Of a stretch of DNA of 64,000 bases, positions 48,307 through 59,874 are shown piece by piece. Within the stretch, counting starts at the first letter, position 1, and each line of letters opens with the position of its first letter. A program made the position numbers and the translations under genes. The notes under the pieces were generated by a model, which did not search any database, was not told the origin of the DNA, and saw only the letters and a program-made list of their open reading frames with translations. The DNA lies in contig OX421962.1 in NCBI GenBank assembly GCA_949128115.1, positions 59,995,787-60,059,786 of the forward strand. Direction: 5' to 3'. The DNA is from Anaspis maculata (lineage: Eukaryota > Arthropoda > Insecta > Coleoptera > Scraptiidae).

Positions 48307-50137
48307 AACTGCTCGTCAAAAGTTAAACATGGACCAAAATTTGTTCCAATTTTAAGCAGAGATATCTTCGGGAAAAAATGTCCGATTTGAAAAAAGTTTA
48401 TGGTGCCTGCGGTAGAGCTTTTCTTCAGCTGCAAGACCCCATGTTGATTCACGGCACCATTGACTCTGTTCATGACATACATCAGGATGTCAAAGAGAGG
48501 AGTGTCAAAAGTGTTAATGTTTGAAGCCGTGGAACTTTTTTTAGTAAAAATTTCGGATTTCTTCTCTCGAAATTTTTGACTTTTGATCGTATTTTGTTTC
48601 TTCAAAGAGCTGTTGATTTTTTTGTTGAATTTGGATTTTTTTATCCAGGATTTGCTAGCGCTGTTGCTTATTCTTGAAAATTCACAGAAACGTACACAAT
48701 TGCTGGATGAATTATACCATGAGACAATTTGACCTCATCGGCCTCCAGAAGAGGTGATCCTCTGGATCTCTTCTGGGAAGATGTCCAATGAACCATGCTG
48801 CGACATCACATTGACACTTGTTAAGACCAGCATGGTGAAAAATGCAAGACTTGTAACCATACGTTGCATCAAAATTACCATGGTTACCAGTTAGTCCCGC
48901 ATGGGTGATTTTGTTACTGCCCAAGTCACTGGATATTGCCAATAGTGATATCTCCTAGACGAATACAGGTAGAGCCATAATTTCTTCTTTTTGATTCCAA
49001 TCGGACACATTATTGTTCAGTCGAGCATGCATGATGTGCAAATTTTTCACATTTATATTTTTCCAGTGGTGGGGGATTTTTTTGACGTTTGTCATGTCAG
49101 AACTTTTGTTTTGTACGTGTCAGCATGAATGCAAGCTACCACTTCCACAACAGTAGTGAAAACAAAAGACCATGCATCTAAGGTTTTCTCAGGAAACCTG
49201 GACTTCGAGGAAGAAAATGACCGAACTCAAACTTGAAATTGATCAGCTGAAAATGACAGTATACATTTATGTTGACATTTCAATGATGACATGACAAGCA
49301 CAAGAAAAAAGCTCCGACATGACAAACGTCAGAATTACCCCCCCCTCACCACTGAAAAAGTATAAACGTGGAAAATTTGCACCTCATGCTCGAATGACCG
49401 ATAATGTGTCCGATTGGAATAAAAAAAAAAGAACTATGGCTCTACCTCTACTCGTCTAAGAGATATCATTTTTGGAAATTTCCAATGATTCAGATAAGTA
49501 ACAAAATCACCCATGACGAGATGAATTGGTGACCATGGTAATTTTGATGCAACGTGTGGTTACAAGTCTTCCTTTTTAACCACGCTGGGCTTAATAAGTG
49601 TCAATGTGACGTCGCAGCATGCTTCGCTGGGCATCTTCGCTGAAGAGATCCAGAGGATAACCTCTTCTGGGAGCCGATGAGGTGAAATTTTCTCATGCTT
49701 TAATTCATTCAGCAATTGTGTACGTTTCTGTGGATTTTCAAGGAAAAGCAACAGATCTAGCAAATTCTGTGTAAAAAAAATCAAAATTTCACAAAAAATC
49801 AAGAACTCTTCGAAGAGACAAAATACGATCAAAAGTCAAAAACTGTTCCAAGATATTGATATCCGCTTTCTAAAACTGGAGAAAAAAAATCCGAAATTAT
49901 TCCTAAAAAAGATCCACGCCTTCAAAAATTGACACTTTTGACACTCTTACCTTTGGCATCCTGTATATCATGGACAAAGTCAATGGTGACGAGAGTCGAC
50001 ACAGCATTTGGTAGCTGAAGAAAAGCTCTACCAGGCATCATAAACTTTTTTCAAATCGGATACTTTCCTCCTAAGAAATCCTTGATGCTTGAAATTGCAG
50101 CAAATTTTGGTCTATGCCTAAGTTTTGACGAGCAGTT
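48307..50137. mobile_element. Foldback element (1.83 kb) enclosing a 41243-type core
   Basis: The ends AACTGCTCGTCAAAAGTT and AAGTTTTGACGAGCAGTT are flanked by TA (48305-48306, 50138-50139). The arms are complementary almost to the centre near 49220. About 175 bases in from each end lies a second terminal pair, CAGGATGTCAAAGAGAGGAG (48483) and its diverged inverse ending at 49963, which matches the termini of the free element at 41243-42023. Confidence 0.82.
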
Positions 50138-50216
50138 TATATTAAATTTTCAACAGCCATCACATATTAAATATTTCTTGTACCTGTTATCGAAATCTTG
50201 ATAAAATCCGTTTATA

Positions 50217-50854
50217 CAGGGTTGCCCACTTGTCCAGTGAGTTAACCACTTCAAGTCCATTATACTCACTTATCGATTGAAATGGGTCAAAAAGCAGAAT
50301 CAAGCTCATTTCATGCCATTTTTTATCATACTTACTTTAAAAAATATCATGAGTCAAGTGAGTGCGCATTACGGGATCTGATGCATTGTGCTTTCTCGAG
50401 TGAAAATTACGCTTCCGAATCGCCAGCATCGATCGCTCTAATTTCGGCTTATATTAGTTTTTAGTTCTTCTAGTGTGCGGGGTTTGTCAGCATAAACTCG
50501 CGCTGTCAAAAAGCCCCACTGAGAGAAATCTGGCGGTGTGAAATCAGGTGATCTCGCCGGCCAATTAATGTCACAATTTCTCGAGAATAAACGTCAAGTG
50601 GGCACTTCTAGGCCGATGATAAAATTAAACCTGTCAAATTCCCAAGACATTCTTGAGTCATTCGGAATAAATTCTGACAAAAATGACAAGCGCGAAGTTT
50701 CTTGCAGAGTGAGTTGAAAAAGGAGATATTTCAAAAGCCTTCGTATCGCGTCGCAGTGTGCAATAAAAAAATATCTTTTTGCCCAAACTTACCATAATAT
50801 GGTGAAAGAGGGCATGGAATGAGTGGTCATATTAAACTGACTGAATAACCCCTG
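50217..50854 (-). mobile_element. Decayed mariner-type element
   Basis: The ends CAGGGTTGCCCACTTGTCC (50217) and CTGAATAACCCCTG (to 50854) are flanked by TA on both sides (50215-50216, 50855-50856). On the minus strand it carries a broken DDE transposase C-terminal region. At 638 bases it is too short for a full transposase and is internally deleted. Confidence 0.72.
50340..50575 (-). pseudogene. Mariner-type DDE transposase fragment
   Basis: The minus-strand frame from about 50575 reads DINWPARSPDFTPPDF, then WGFL, then VYADKPRTLEELK. That is the WP-RSPDLTP-DFFLWG signature carrying the last catalytic Asp of IS630/Tc1/mariner transposases. The frame hits a stop after about 45 codons. A shifted frame continues with CIRSRNAHS, resembling the family's conserved C-terminal stretch, so there is at least one frameshift plus further stops. 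The N-terminal half and the first catalytic Asp are missing. It cannot make an active enzyme. Confidence 0.78.
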
Positions 50855-51074
50855 TATAACTAAAGCCGTGAGTAACTTCCCTGTCATTGGCAACAGGTAT
50901 TATTAATAAATGTGTATTACTCGACGCTTTCTCGTATTTGCCACTGCATTCTTGAAAAATATAAACAGTCAAAACTTTTGAATCATTTGAATGTCTTTTT
51001 CTACAAATGTTATGCACATACCAATAAAATTTCATTACTTGACAATTACTTTTGCCAAAGACAAATAACCTCCA

Positions 51075-51209
51075 TTTCCACCAAACTTTTATGAACGAAA
51101 TAACTTTATGACTCTCATAGTAATCAAGCAACTGGCCATGCTATTGGCTGTTGCATAGCAACTGTGAACGTGAAGAAGTTAAATCGCTCTTGAAACTGTG
51201 GTGATGGAA
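51075..51209. repeat. Short foldback, family A (copy 2)
   Basis: Diverged copy of 583-739: TTCCACCAAACTTTTATGAAC on the left, loop CTATTGGCTGTTGCATAGCA, right end TGAAACTGTGGTGATGGAA. It lies just upstream of the next foldback. Confidence 0.6.
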
Positions 51210-51230
51210 CTGGCTATATCTGGCGTTATA

Positions 51231-52817
51231 GCCCAGGCGCCAGGGAGCAAAAATTAGCTCAATAAGGAAATAATTGTTTCCTGGCTGGAAACTAGCTTAA
51301 AACGATCTGTGTGGCTTAGGTTTTGACATACTAATTTCCCCCCTTTCGGAAATGTCGGCGTCATGTCGCCATCATCAACAAGAAGTGCACCAGCGTGGTT
51401 TTTGCCGGATATCTTGATTCTGGGCCATCTGACAGCAAAAGATGTAAGGAGTCATTTTGAAACCAATGAAATTCCCTACGGAATAGTTTTTAAATGACCT
51501 TTCTGCGACTTATGGTTTTTGAGATAGAGCTTCTGGAAACGAGAGGCATTGTCGTAAAAACTCCATGGCCACTTGACTCGAAAAACTAAAATGTCGATGT
51601 GACAAAAAAATTTCAAAATAAAATTTCTCGAGAATCCTTCATGCTATAGTTGCGGTGATGGTCTTAAACTCTTTCTCTTGAACCGTTGATTACGAATATA
51701 GAGAAGTCAAAAACGTCACAGTGTACATATACAGGGTGTACCGAGGGAATCAAATCAGATCAGAGAAATCTTACATATTTCTTCGATTTAGCCTATATGC
51801 GACACTCTAAGCACCTAACACGAGTCCAATATCGATATGGATTTGCTCTATAAGCTTCACTTAATACACTAAAGAAGTGGTCAGCTCACAGCTTTACTGT
51901 TAAATGTTTTGAAGGCCCTCTGAAATCATCAAAATATTAAAAATGTACAGTACCAAGGAATGTATATAACAGTATATTATATACCAAGGGACCAAAGTGA
52001 ATTTTTAATTTGAGGATTTGGACCCAAAGGGCCCTCGAGCAACAAACTTCACCCAAGGGATCAAAAATTCACTTTGGTTCCTTGGTATATATTATACTGT
52101 TACATACATTTTTTGCTACTGTAAATTTTGATGATTTCAGAGGGCCTCCAAAACATTTTACAGGAAGGCTGTGAGGTGACCACTTCTTAAGTGTATCAAG
52201 TGAAGCTTACAGAGCAATGCATATTGATATCGGACTCGTGATAAGTGCTTAGAGTTTCGCATAGGCTAAATCGAAGAAATATGTCAAATTTCTCTGTTCT
52301 GGTTTGACTCCCATAGTACACCCTGTATATGTACAATGTGACGTTTTTGACTTTTCAATATTCATAATCTACGGTTCAAGAGGAAGAGTTTAAGACCATC
52401 ATCGCAACTATAGCATGAAGTATTCTCGAGTAATCTCATTTTGAAATTTTTCTTGTCACATCGACATTTTAGTTTTTCTAGTCAAGTGGCCATGGAGCTT
52501 TCACGACAATGACTCCCGCTTCCAGAAGCTATATCTTGAAGACCATAGGTCGCAGAAAATTGATTGAAAAACCAAACTGTAGGGAATTTCATAGGCTTCA
52601 AAATGACTCCTTACATCTTTTGCTGTCAGATGACCCAAAATTAAGATATTCGGCAAAAACCACGCTGGTGCACTTCTTGTTGATGATGGCGACATGACGC
52701 CGACATTTCCGAAAAGGGGGAAACTAGTATGTCAAAACCTAAGCTACACAGATCGTTTTAAGCTAGTTTCCAGCCAGGAAACAATTATTTCCTTATTGTT
52801 TTCCCTGGCGCCTGGTC
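51231..52817. mobile_element. Foldback element (1.59 kb) with nested terminal pair
   Basis: The ends GCCCAGGCGCCAGGG and CCCTGGCGCCTGGTC are bordered by TA (51229-51230, 52818-52819). The arms are complementary throughout, meeting near 52024. Within the arms lies a second TA-flanked pair, CAGGGTGTACCGAGG (51732) and its diverged inverse TACACCCTG (to 52325), on the same axis. The short frames on either strand are mirror copies without a known domain. Confidence 0.83.
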
Positions 52818-52819
52818 TA

Positions 52820-53587
52820 TTAATGCTAATCGTCTTTCCACCCCGATTTGTACTCACGCCGGTAATGTTTTTGCAAAATTGAACATACTTTTGGATTCTA
52901 CGTTCAGTTCAACATGGAAGTTGGGATTTTACTCGAGTAGCCATGGTTTGTCAACTCTCCTTGTCCTTGCATAGGCCTAAGTTCCTTTCAGCTTGGGCTT
53001 ATTGCTCTGGCGCCACCCCATTTGGCAACAGGGAAAAGTGAACTAGCAAGTAGTGACTCAACTCGTATTGTTTTTAGCGCAGAACTATCCACCAACAAAA
53101 GAGTTTTACACAAAAGGATAATGTTCTTATACAAATAATCACAAGAAGAAATCTTATAGCAAAGGCCTCCTAGTGCAAAGGATTCTACACAAGGCACGCG
53201 TGAGGAGGATGTGACCTAAATAGTACGAAGCGCAGTTGGGAGGGGAGTTAAATGACGCACAGTTCTAGACTCTAGTTCTAAAATTTTGATTTTAGAAAAG
53301 AATCAATTAACTAGCCAAAATAGCTGAGATTTGATTGGTAATAAAACGAACTCGATTATGTTCTCACAAAAAAGAGCTTTATCCTACTTATTTCGTACTT
53401 ATTAGATCAGAGCTGAATATTTTCATGAATGAGAATTGCATTGGGTTGAATCGGTTCTGGCAGGAGAGCTTTTTTCATTGAATAACACAAAGTCGGCATA
53501 TGACTTCTTCAAAGAGTCAAATTCTCAATAAAAAAAAAAAATTCCCATGAGTATCGAAATTACAAAAAAGCGTTTTAATCTTGACGA
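52820..53587. other. No gene or clear repeat
   Basis: About 770 bases of Pitx intron directly downstream of the 53594 donor. Nothing supported. Confidence 0.4.
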
Positions 53588-53593
53588 ACTCAC

Positions 53594-53876
53594 CACGTTT
53601 AAGTTTCTCCAGTGGCTCGTGGTGGAGCGACGGCGTGTGGGGAACGACCCCGTGGTGGTGAGATGGCTCGTGCGAGGTCACATGGTGGCCCAGCACCGAA
53701 GCCGACGCGCCACTCATGATGCCGCTGATCGCGGAACTGACGGAGACGGCCGAACTGACCGAATCGTGCAGGTGATGAACCCCATGGATGTCCGAATTTG
53801 CCGAAGAAGTTGTGACTCCCGTGACCAAATCTTGCAAGCAAAGTGCCGGATCCGGCAGGGATTCCATGCGCTCCAT
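53594..53876 (-). CDS. Pitx: Pitx first coding exon
   Basis: Encodes the N-terminal 94 residues of Pitx from ATG 53876 (a second ATG is nine bases on) to the donor CGTG|GTGAGT. The protein region is MERMESLPDPALCLQDL, then Ser/Val/Ala-rich, then His-rich, ending EPLEKLKR. It is a low-complexity activation-type region with no fold that I recognise. I chose ATG 53876 because the frame continues upstream only to a TGA near 53995 and has no other ATG there; a GTG at 53909 is unlikely to start translation in an animal. The exon ends in phase 1, matching the acceptor at 13506. The assignment rests on that phase match, strand, absence of other genes and the KLKR-to-homeodomain order, not on a conserved domain. 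Local GC is much higher than the surrounding intron. Confidence 0.82.
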
Positions 53877-54016
53877 TTGCAGAAACAGCGTGAAGCAGGA
53901 ATGTGACACGCGCGCGGAAGAAAAGATTTCAAGTCGGTACTGGTTTGAGCGGCCAACAGCGGTCGGTACAGCAGGAACTTCAGGTTGATTTCATTGCCAT
54001 CGCTTGTGTTCAACAC
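53877..54016 (-). other. Pitx: Pitx 5' UTR part of the first coding exon
   Basis: 140 bases between a good acceptor (TTTATTTTACTTACAG, AG at 54017-54018) and the Pitx ATG. Two short upstream ATGs near 53990 (ATGGCAATG) open a four- to six-codon frame ending at TGA, a possible small upstream frame that could lower translation. The acceptor implies at least one further non-coding exon beyond 54018. Confidence 0.6.
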
Positions 54017-54018
54017 CT

Positions 54019-55870
54019 GTAAGTAAAATAAAGTTTTTATTTCTTCACTAATTCAACATTCACTAGAGCCAAGTAAAATACATGTTTCGTTCATCTGGTT
54101 CTTGTTTGGCTAAGGTATAAGGGAGAGTTGACTCAATTGGACGAGATCCAAAATAGGACTTCCGCAGTGCTCACTGCGACTGCTGAAGAGCTGATGTGCT
54201 GACGGTATTTACTATGACACGCCTTTAAGCTAAGAGCTAGTAGAATTCTGCGCTTCTAGACGCCATTGGTACTACACACGCTAATAATATTTGCATTTAG
54301 ATGGAACCATGAGGGGCCAATCAAAATATGCTATTTCATTCGATTAACATTGAAAACTTCAATTATGAAACCAGGACAGTACAGACAACTCTCCCCTATG
54401 ACCTGACGTATAATATGGATAAAACAAAACTGACTTATTTAGAACAAGGTTTTTTACGAATCACTATACGAAACACTTTCCAAAACTTGTCAGTTTTTTA
54501 ATCCAAATCGTCCAAATCGTTAAGGCGATCTGGGAAAGCGCTTCTTGCTTTCACAGTTCTGAGGTTGTCTCTTCCAATTTTCGGCAGCATAAGCTATTTT
54601 TTCGAAATCCCAAATCCTAATCATACGGTCGTAATGTGAATTCAAAAATTGACCAGTTTGACAGGTGTTCCCAAAACTTTTGGTAGCCGCTGTATCTATG
54701 CATTATTTTATCATGTGATGTTTATGTGGTATTACAAGATGAATAGCAAATTGTACTCGTATAATATTTAGAATAATAATAAAATAGTCGTAGATTTTCA
54801 ATAATTACAAAATTCGATGAATATCTCACAGCGCAATAATATTACCTATACATTATACACAATACCATATTGCATGTTTATTGCAAAATTTATTTTCCCA
54901 TTCGAAACGTTATGAATCAGCACGTGGACGAAAAACGTCTAGACTATGTAGGTAGGTAATCATTGGGTAAATAAACAAACTATTGCATATGCGTAAGTGC
55001 GACAAACTACTAAGAATTTCATTTTCACAATGAAAATTGATATCACCTCAAGCCATCACCTGGAATAAGTACCTAGTAACTGTATGATTTATATTAATTT
55101 ATGATTCATTATTTATGTTCACAAAGGCGTTTCGGCACTATGGTGCCAAGTGAAAAACCAGAAATTCGTTTAGAAATAAGGACAGGACCGTATTTTTCAA
55201 AACGTCCAGTACCAAACTATCGACCTCACCGAATTTTTAACTTCACCCACCTTTTTCCCAAATTTCTCTGAGTGTCCAATTTCATATTTTCAACCCCTTC
55301 ATTTTCTTTTACGTAGTCAACGTGATTCTGCATAGCATCGAGGAGAGAGAATTTCTAGAGGAAGAATTTCTACCTAAACTCACCCCTTCGCTCCCCCCAC
55401 CCAACTTCAGAATTTAAAACTGCACCACTTCCATTGTGATGCATCATATTAGACAAAATTGAACTCTCTTCTCTTCAAAATATTGTAGCTGGTTTGAAAA
55501 AATTCTTGCACCTCCAACTTTTTGGGACCTTCGCGCCACCCTACATGGGGTGCAAATTTGGCTAGAAAGCTGATTTGGTATGTTTCAGTATTCAGTCCAT
55601 ATTACAACTTTACCAAGTGGCATTCCTTGAACACAAAATGCAAGCTGAATCGCCTTAACGTCCGTATTTATGTGCAAATCACTGAAAACTTCTCTCATCT
55701 TCATAATTATTATTTATTTATGCAACAAACAAACAAACAAAAAACAAACAAAACTTATTCAACTATAACTTAACGTGGTGAGCGATTCCCCTCAAGTTAT
55801 CAAAAAGACCCTTTCCTTCCGTCTTTGTCCTTCACGGCGTTCTGCATCATAGCTTCTTTCCTTAGTCTTA
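54019..55870. other. Upstream Pitx intron, no other feature
   Basis: About 1.9 kb. AT-rich, with an (AAAC)n-like run near 55728-55750. No gene recognised. Confidence 0.4.
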
Positions 55871-55903
55871 GTTTTGAAATCTGTGGCTTTGGAATTAAGT
55901 TCT

Positions 55904-56160
55904 TTGATTCGAAAACAACTTGGACGATTGGACATGGTAAAGCCGTGTGTACATGAACTTCGTCTGGTCCCAGTTTTTTTTTTTTTTTTTTTTTTGAAGA
56001 CCCGGTCAGATCAAGACAGTCAATTGAGTTTTTTGATTCGAAGACAACTTGGACATAGTGAAGCCGTGGACATGGACCTTGTCAGGTCCCAGTTGTTTTT
56101 TTCTTTGAAAACCCGGTCAGAGTAAGTCAGGCAATTCGGTTCTTTGATTCGAAAACAACT
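55904..56160. repeat. Long tandem repeat, about 2.3 units of 111-129 bp
   Basis: TTGATTCGAAAACAACT begins at 55904, again (as TTGATTCGAAGACAACT) at 56033 and again at 56144. Between these are the shared blocks GGTCCCAGTT, a T-run and CCCGGTCAGA. The units differ mostly in the length of the T-run. The open frame through them is a consequence of the repeat. Confidence 0.8.
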
Positions 56161-56195
56161 GGGACAGGGTCAAGTGCTGGTCGGCAAGTTTTCCT

Positions 56196-56555
56196 AGTTC
56201 TCCTGTCGATGAGTAAGGTGCCGGCAGGCTATCCCGTCGATGAGTTGGGTGTCGACGAGTTGTCCAACTCCCTATTTTTATTATCGTAAGTTTTCAAGGG
56301 CTATCGTAATATTTCTCCTGTCGATGAATTGTCCTGTCGGTGAGTTGTCTTGTCGGTGAGTTGTCCTATCGGTCAATTGTCTTGTCGGCGAGTTGTCTTG
56401 TCGGTGAATTGTCCTGTCGCTGAGTTGTCCTGTCGGTGAGTTGTCTTGTCGGTGAGTTGTCTTGTCGGTGAGTTGTCTTGTCGGTGAGTTGTCTTGTCGA
56501 TGAGTTGTGTGTCGACAAGTTATCCTGTCGATGAGATGGGTGTCGATGAGTTATA
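56196..56555. repeat. 17-bp minisatellite, TGTCGGTGAGTTGTCTT
   Basis: About 20 head-to-tail units of 17 bases, most regular at 56330-56510. Flanking units are diverged (TGTCGATGAGTTG forms). CG-containing and C/T versus T variants (GTCCTGTCGG, GTCTTGTCGG) alternate in blocks, suggesting a higher-order pattern. Confidence 0.9.
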
Positions 56556-57429
56556 CCAAACCCTAATAGCCAGTATTCTGGAGAATGCCATTGCTGGTGA
56601 GGTTACTCAGAAGGTCCTCCTTGTATTTTGATATGTTTTTCGGGGCCATAGTGACCTCCCCCGTGTCTTGCTGTATCATTGAAGGTCCTAGCGGGACCCC
56701 TTGTCTCTTCATTCTTCTACACCACAGAAGTAGTCTCAACGTGGGCGTGGATTGGAAGCCAAGTAAGACGCCAGGAGTCTTAATATTTGGAGACCCAATG
56801 AGCCCCTGCGGACTTGGCCTTTAAATCAAGTAAAGTAACCAGAATTCATCAGGACTTTTCATGTTTATGTCGATTTGATGCTCCAAAATCAATTTGGCGT
56901 GCACAGTAAGCTATGTTCTTTGTGGCACTTTTTAAGGTATCTTGTTTTACCCCTTATTGCTCTGGTAGAACGTTCATTAACACACCTTGACATATTTTCC
57001 AATTTATGACCTTCCTTGGTCTTCTCAGTTTTCTCGCAGATGTCCAAGGTCTTGCTGACTGTAAGCTCAAAAAATTCCTAAAGAGTCTTCAAGTAACACT
57101 TCAAAATTTCTTTGCGGTTTATTCAGCATGTTGTTTATCTTTTCTAAGTTAGCTCTTCAAAATCCAAAGTTATAAACATGTCTCGAGACATGTCTTTTCA
57201 GTCGCATTCAAGATGGTGAAGGGTCCATAGAGTCATAGACATCGTTTCAACAACAAAACAACCTTGTAACAAAACCTGCCTTAATATTTCGAACGCAAGT
57301 ACTGTAGCTACCTACCTAGCTCCATAGAACCACATTTCTTTCCGGTTCACTTTAAGTCATGCAGCCCCCTGGGACTTCTCAATTTTTCTCTGTTATTAAC
57401 TTGTTATAATGGATTTTCAAAGCTTAAGG
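56556..57429. other. Unrecognised sequence after the minisatellite
   Basis: About 870 bases. Both strands have an open frame across 56585-56824; the minus-strand one reads MKRQGVPLGPSMIQQD and then KNISKYKEDLLSNL, which looks protein-like, but I cannot name a family. It may be a fragment of a mobile element. Confidence 0.25.
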
Positions 57430-57755
57430 AGCTTGTGGTGTGGTGGTCAGCGCGTCCGACTGCCATGCCAGAGGTTGTGGGTTCGATCTCCACCGACGAC
57501 GGTCGAATTTTCGCCTCAAAAACAATCTCCTTGATTCAGTTGGAATGCTTGCTAAGTGCAAGATGGTGTGACGCATATCACGTAAAATACGAACGATAGT
57601 GCCGACCCCATGGGTTGTTGGTGATCGTTAAAAATCCCTACTCTGTGTTGGAACTCACAGAGGTTCGGCAAGATTTCCGGTGTAGTGAAGGAAATCATTC
57701 ACCGGCGTCAGTGTTAGTCCTCGTTGCGGAAATAGGCCGACGTTGAATAAACGGA
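57430..57755 (+). mobile_element. tRNA-derived SINE (second family)
   Basis: The head resembles a tRNA gene: a box A-like TGGTGTGGTGGTCAGCG, an anticodon-arm-like CCGACTGCCATGCC and a box B-like GGTTCGATCTC with correct spacing. About 250 bases of unrelated body follow, ending near GAATAAACGGATGAATG. I could not find a target duplication, so the 3' border is approximate. The body shares no obvious sequence with the SINE at 6669-6883. Confidence 0.75.
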
Positions 57756-57795
57756 TGAATGCGATTCTGTACCTCCCCCCTCCCCCTTCCCTATA

Positions 57796-58442
57796 CAGGG
57801 TGATTCAAAAGTGTCGGACTACCTTGAAGGTGCGTAATGTGGAAGTGTATACAGTAAAGTGCTGAAAAGTTGTTCAAAAAATTTTATGTCCAAAAATTTT
57901 GAAGTTATGGAGGGACAAAATTTGGCTTTTCGACTTCTTCCACTTTCGTTGTTTAAAAATATTTTAGTAAACTGTGGCTAATAATGAGCTCAAAAAACAA
58001 CATCTGAACCTGCATTGTATCTCTGTTTTTTTATACAGGGTGAGTCATAAACTACAAAAATTTAGTTTTCCTAAAAAAACAGAAGCAGAAGAATTCTATT
58101 GGAATTGATTGTGTTTTATTGTGCTATACACAGGTTATGGGATCACTGTGACTGTAGGCACTATTAGAAAAAAATTATTTTCAGAATTCATGACACAACC
58201 TGTATACAAAACGGAAATTTTCACAGATTCAGAGGTTGATTTTTTGTACTTATCGTTTTTTCAAATAGTTTACTAAAATTATTTGAAACAATACGAAAAT
58301 AGAAGCGATCGAAGGACCAACATTTGTTCCTCCATAACTTCAAAATTAAAAGACATAGAATTTTTTCAACAACTTTCTAGCACTCTACTACGACTCCATA
58401 TTACACACCTTCAAGATGGTCCGACACTTTTGAATCACCCTG
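57796..58442. mobile_element. Foldback element with CAGGGTGATTCAAAAGTG ends
   Basis: The ends CAGGGTGATTCAAAAGTGTC and GACACTTTTGAATCACCCTG are flanked by TA (57794-57795, 58443-58444). An inner TA-flanked pair, CAGGGTGAGTCATAAAC (58036) and its diverged inverse (to 58202), lies on the same axis. That inner module is shared with 59875-60448. Confidence 0.86.
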
Positions 58443-58876
58443 TAGGTATATAAATTAATTTTTATAGCTAGGTATAGTTTCTACTACTATTTCTTTTTAG
58501 ATGATTCAATCGGTGGTAATGGAGTAACTTTGATTAAGCATGATGATATTTTAATTTTCAACTTGTTTTATAAAATTGATCTGTAAACCAGATATAAACT
58601 TACTAATAATCGATATGTCATGAAAAACTGTGAAACAACAACACGCTGTGCTGTGAAAAAAATATAGGATTCAGTATTCACTTCCGTACAAATTCACAAT
58701 ACGACCGCAACAATAAATTAGCTTGTGGCGCTATTTAAAGCAACTTTATTTCAGAATAAACATTTTATTTCTGTTCCTGAAAATAGTGTGTATTTCTTTC
58801 TGGTGTGGCGTGGATGGTTTACCTGTTCGTCATGACTTTTGAGTCCTGACTCCTGCCGACGTTCTCTCGCACTCAC

Positions 58877-59700
58877 TTTGAAACTCTTGTTCGCTGCTGC
58901 AGAGCTCGCACGTCTTCGGACCGGCAGCGGAGCATCGAAATGATCGATAAAAAATCGAAAATTAATGCCGGAAAATCCCCGCAAAGATGCACAAATCAGT
59001 TACAAAATCACTCAGTGCCGGGATCACTTAAAAGATCGTAAGTAAATCCAGGTGCGACGTGAACAAAGACCAAAAGTCGGTTAAGTCCATGAAAAAAGGT
59101 ACGGAGCTTAAAAACAGCTTTGGCCAGGTTTAGACCGGATCAAGTGAGCGTCGCGACGGAGTCGACATCGGTCTGAGAGCTTTGCGGCTACTAAGCCCGT
59201 GCTTTTCATCCCCTCCTCTCCGGGACTCCTACAACCCCACTAATTTGATACCGGGACAAACTCCAATCACTTGACGGTATTTATTTTATCATTAGCGACC
59301 ATAATTGACCTAACGACCGAAAGGTGGAGCGCCGTCGAAACAGAACTGCAAGAGGTGAAATATTACGCCCGCCGCGCGGAAGGATGTTATTAAGCGCCAT
59401 TTCTGCCGGACCCTGTAGGAGCGAGAGGGTCTGACTTAAGTCTGCCCGGTTTTCGGATTAAGTCACCGGCTTTGCGATGAGGCGGACAGATCGACCCGGA
59501 TTTCTGCCGGACTTACCGTTTGCTTTTCTACATATCCCCGAGATTTTACAGCTTTGGTCATCGGTTTAACAACACGCCCTGTCCGATTCGTTGTCTCCGC
59601 TGCAGCAGTGCGGGACATGGAACACGGGGTTGCTTTTACTGTTCCGTTTTAGTTTCTGGTATTAAATTTAATTGTTGCTTCATTGTTTTTACTGATGGGT
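58877..59700 (-). promoter_or_regulatory. CpG-richer block, candidate Pitx 5' exon/promoter
   Basis: A block clearly richer in G+C and CG pairs than its AT-rich surroundings. On the minus strand it ends at AAGAGTTTCAAA followed by the strong donor GTGAGT (58871-58876). Because the acceptor at 54017 requires an upstream exon on this strand, this donor is the best nearby partner. I see no TATA box or initiator that fixes a start site, and the block could equally be a CpG-rich island of another kind. Confidence 0.3.
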
Positions 59701-59874
59701 AATGGTTATCTGCGTTATGGGCTCTTTACAACCAATTTCTTCATTTATGATATACTTAATTACTTATATGAATCCAGAGGAATCTACTTATCACTCAACA
59801 ATTATTAAGTTAAGTACATCGCTAAGGTACCGATATATTTCATTTATATATTCATAAAATATATCACTCATATA

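Noticed and set aside
53547..54016. Open frames on the plus strand and in other minus frames across the Pitx first exon
   Set aside because: Shadows of a GC-rich coding exon. Only one frame joins the homeodomain exon in phase.
55874..56125. 83-codon frame with an internally repeated peptide
   Set aside because: Created by the 111-129 bp tandem repeat and its T-run; the Phe run comes from poly-T.
16890..59460. TAATCC/GGATTA sites as Pitx autoregulatory sites (near 16895, 40071, 59454)
   Set aside because: Six-base matches are expected by chance many times in 64 kb, and they show no clustering.
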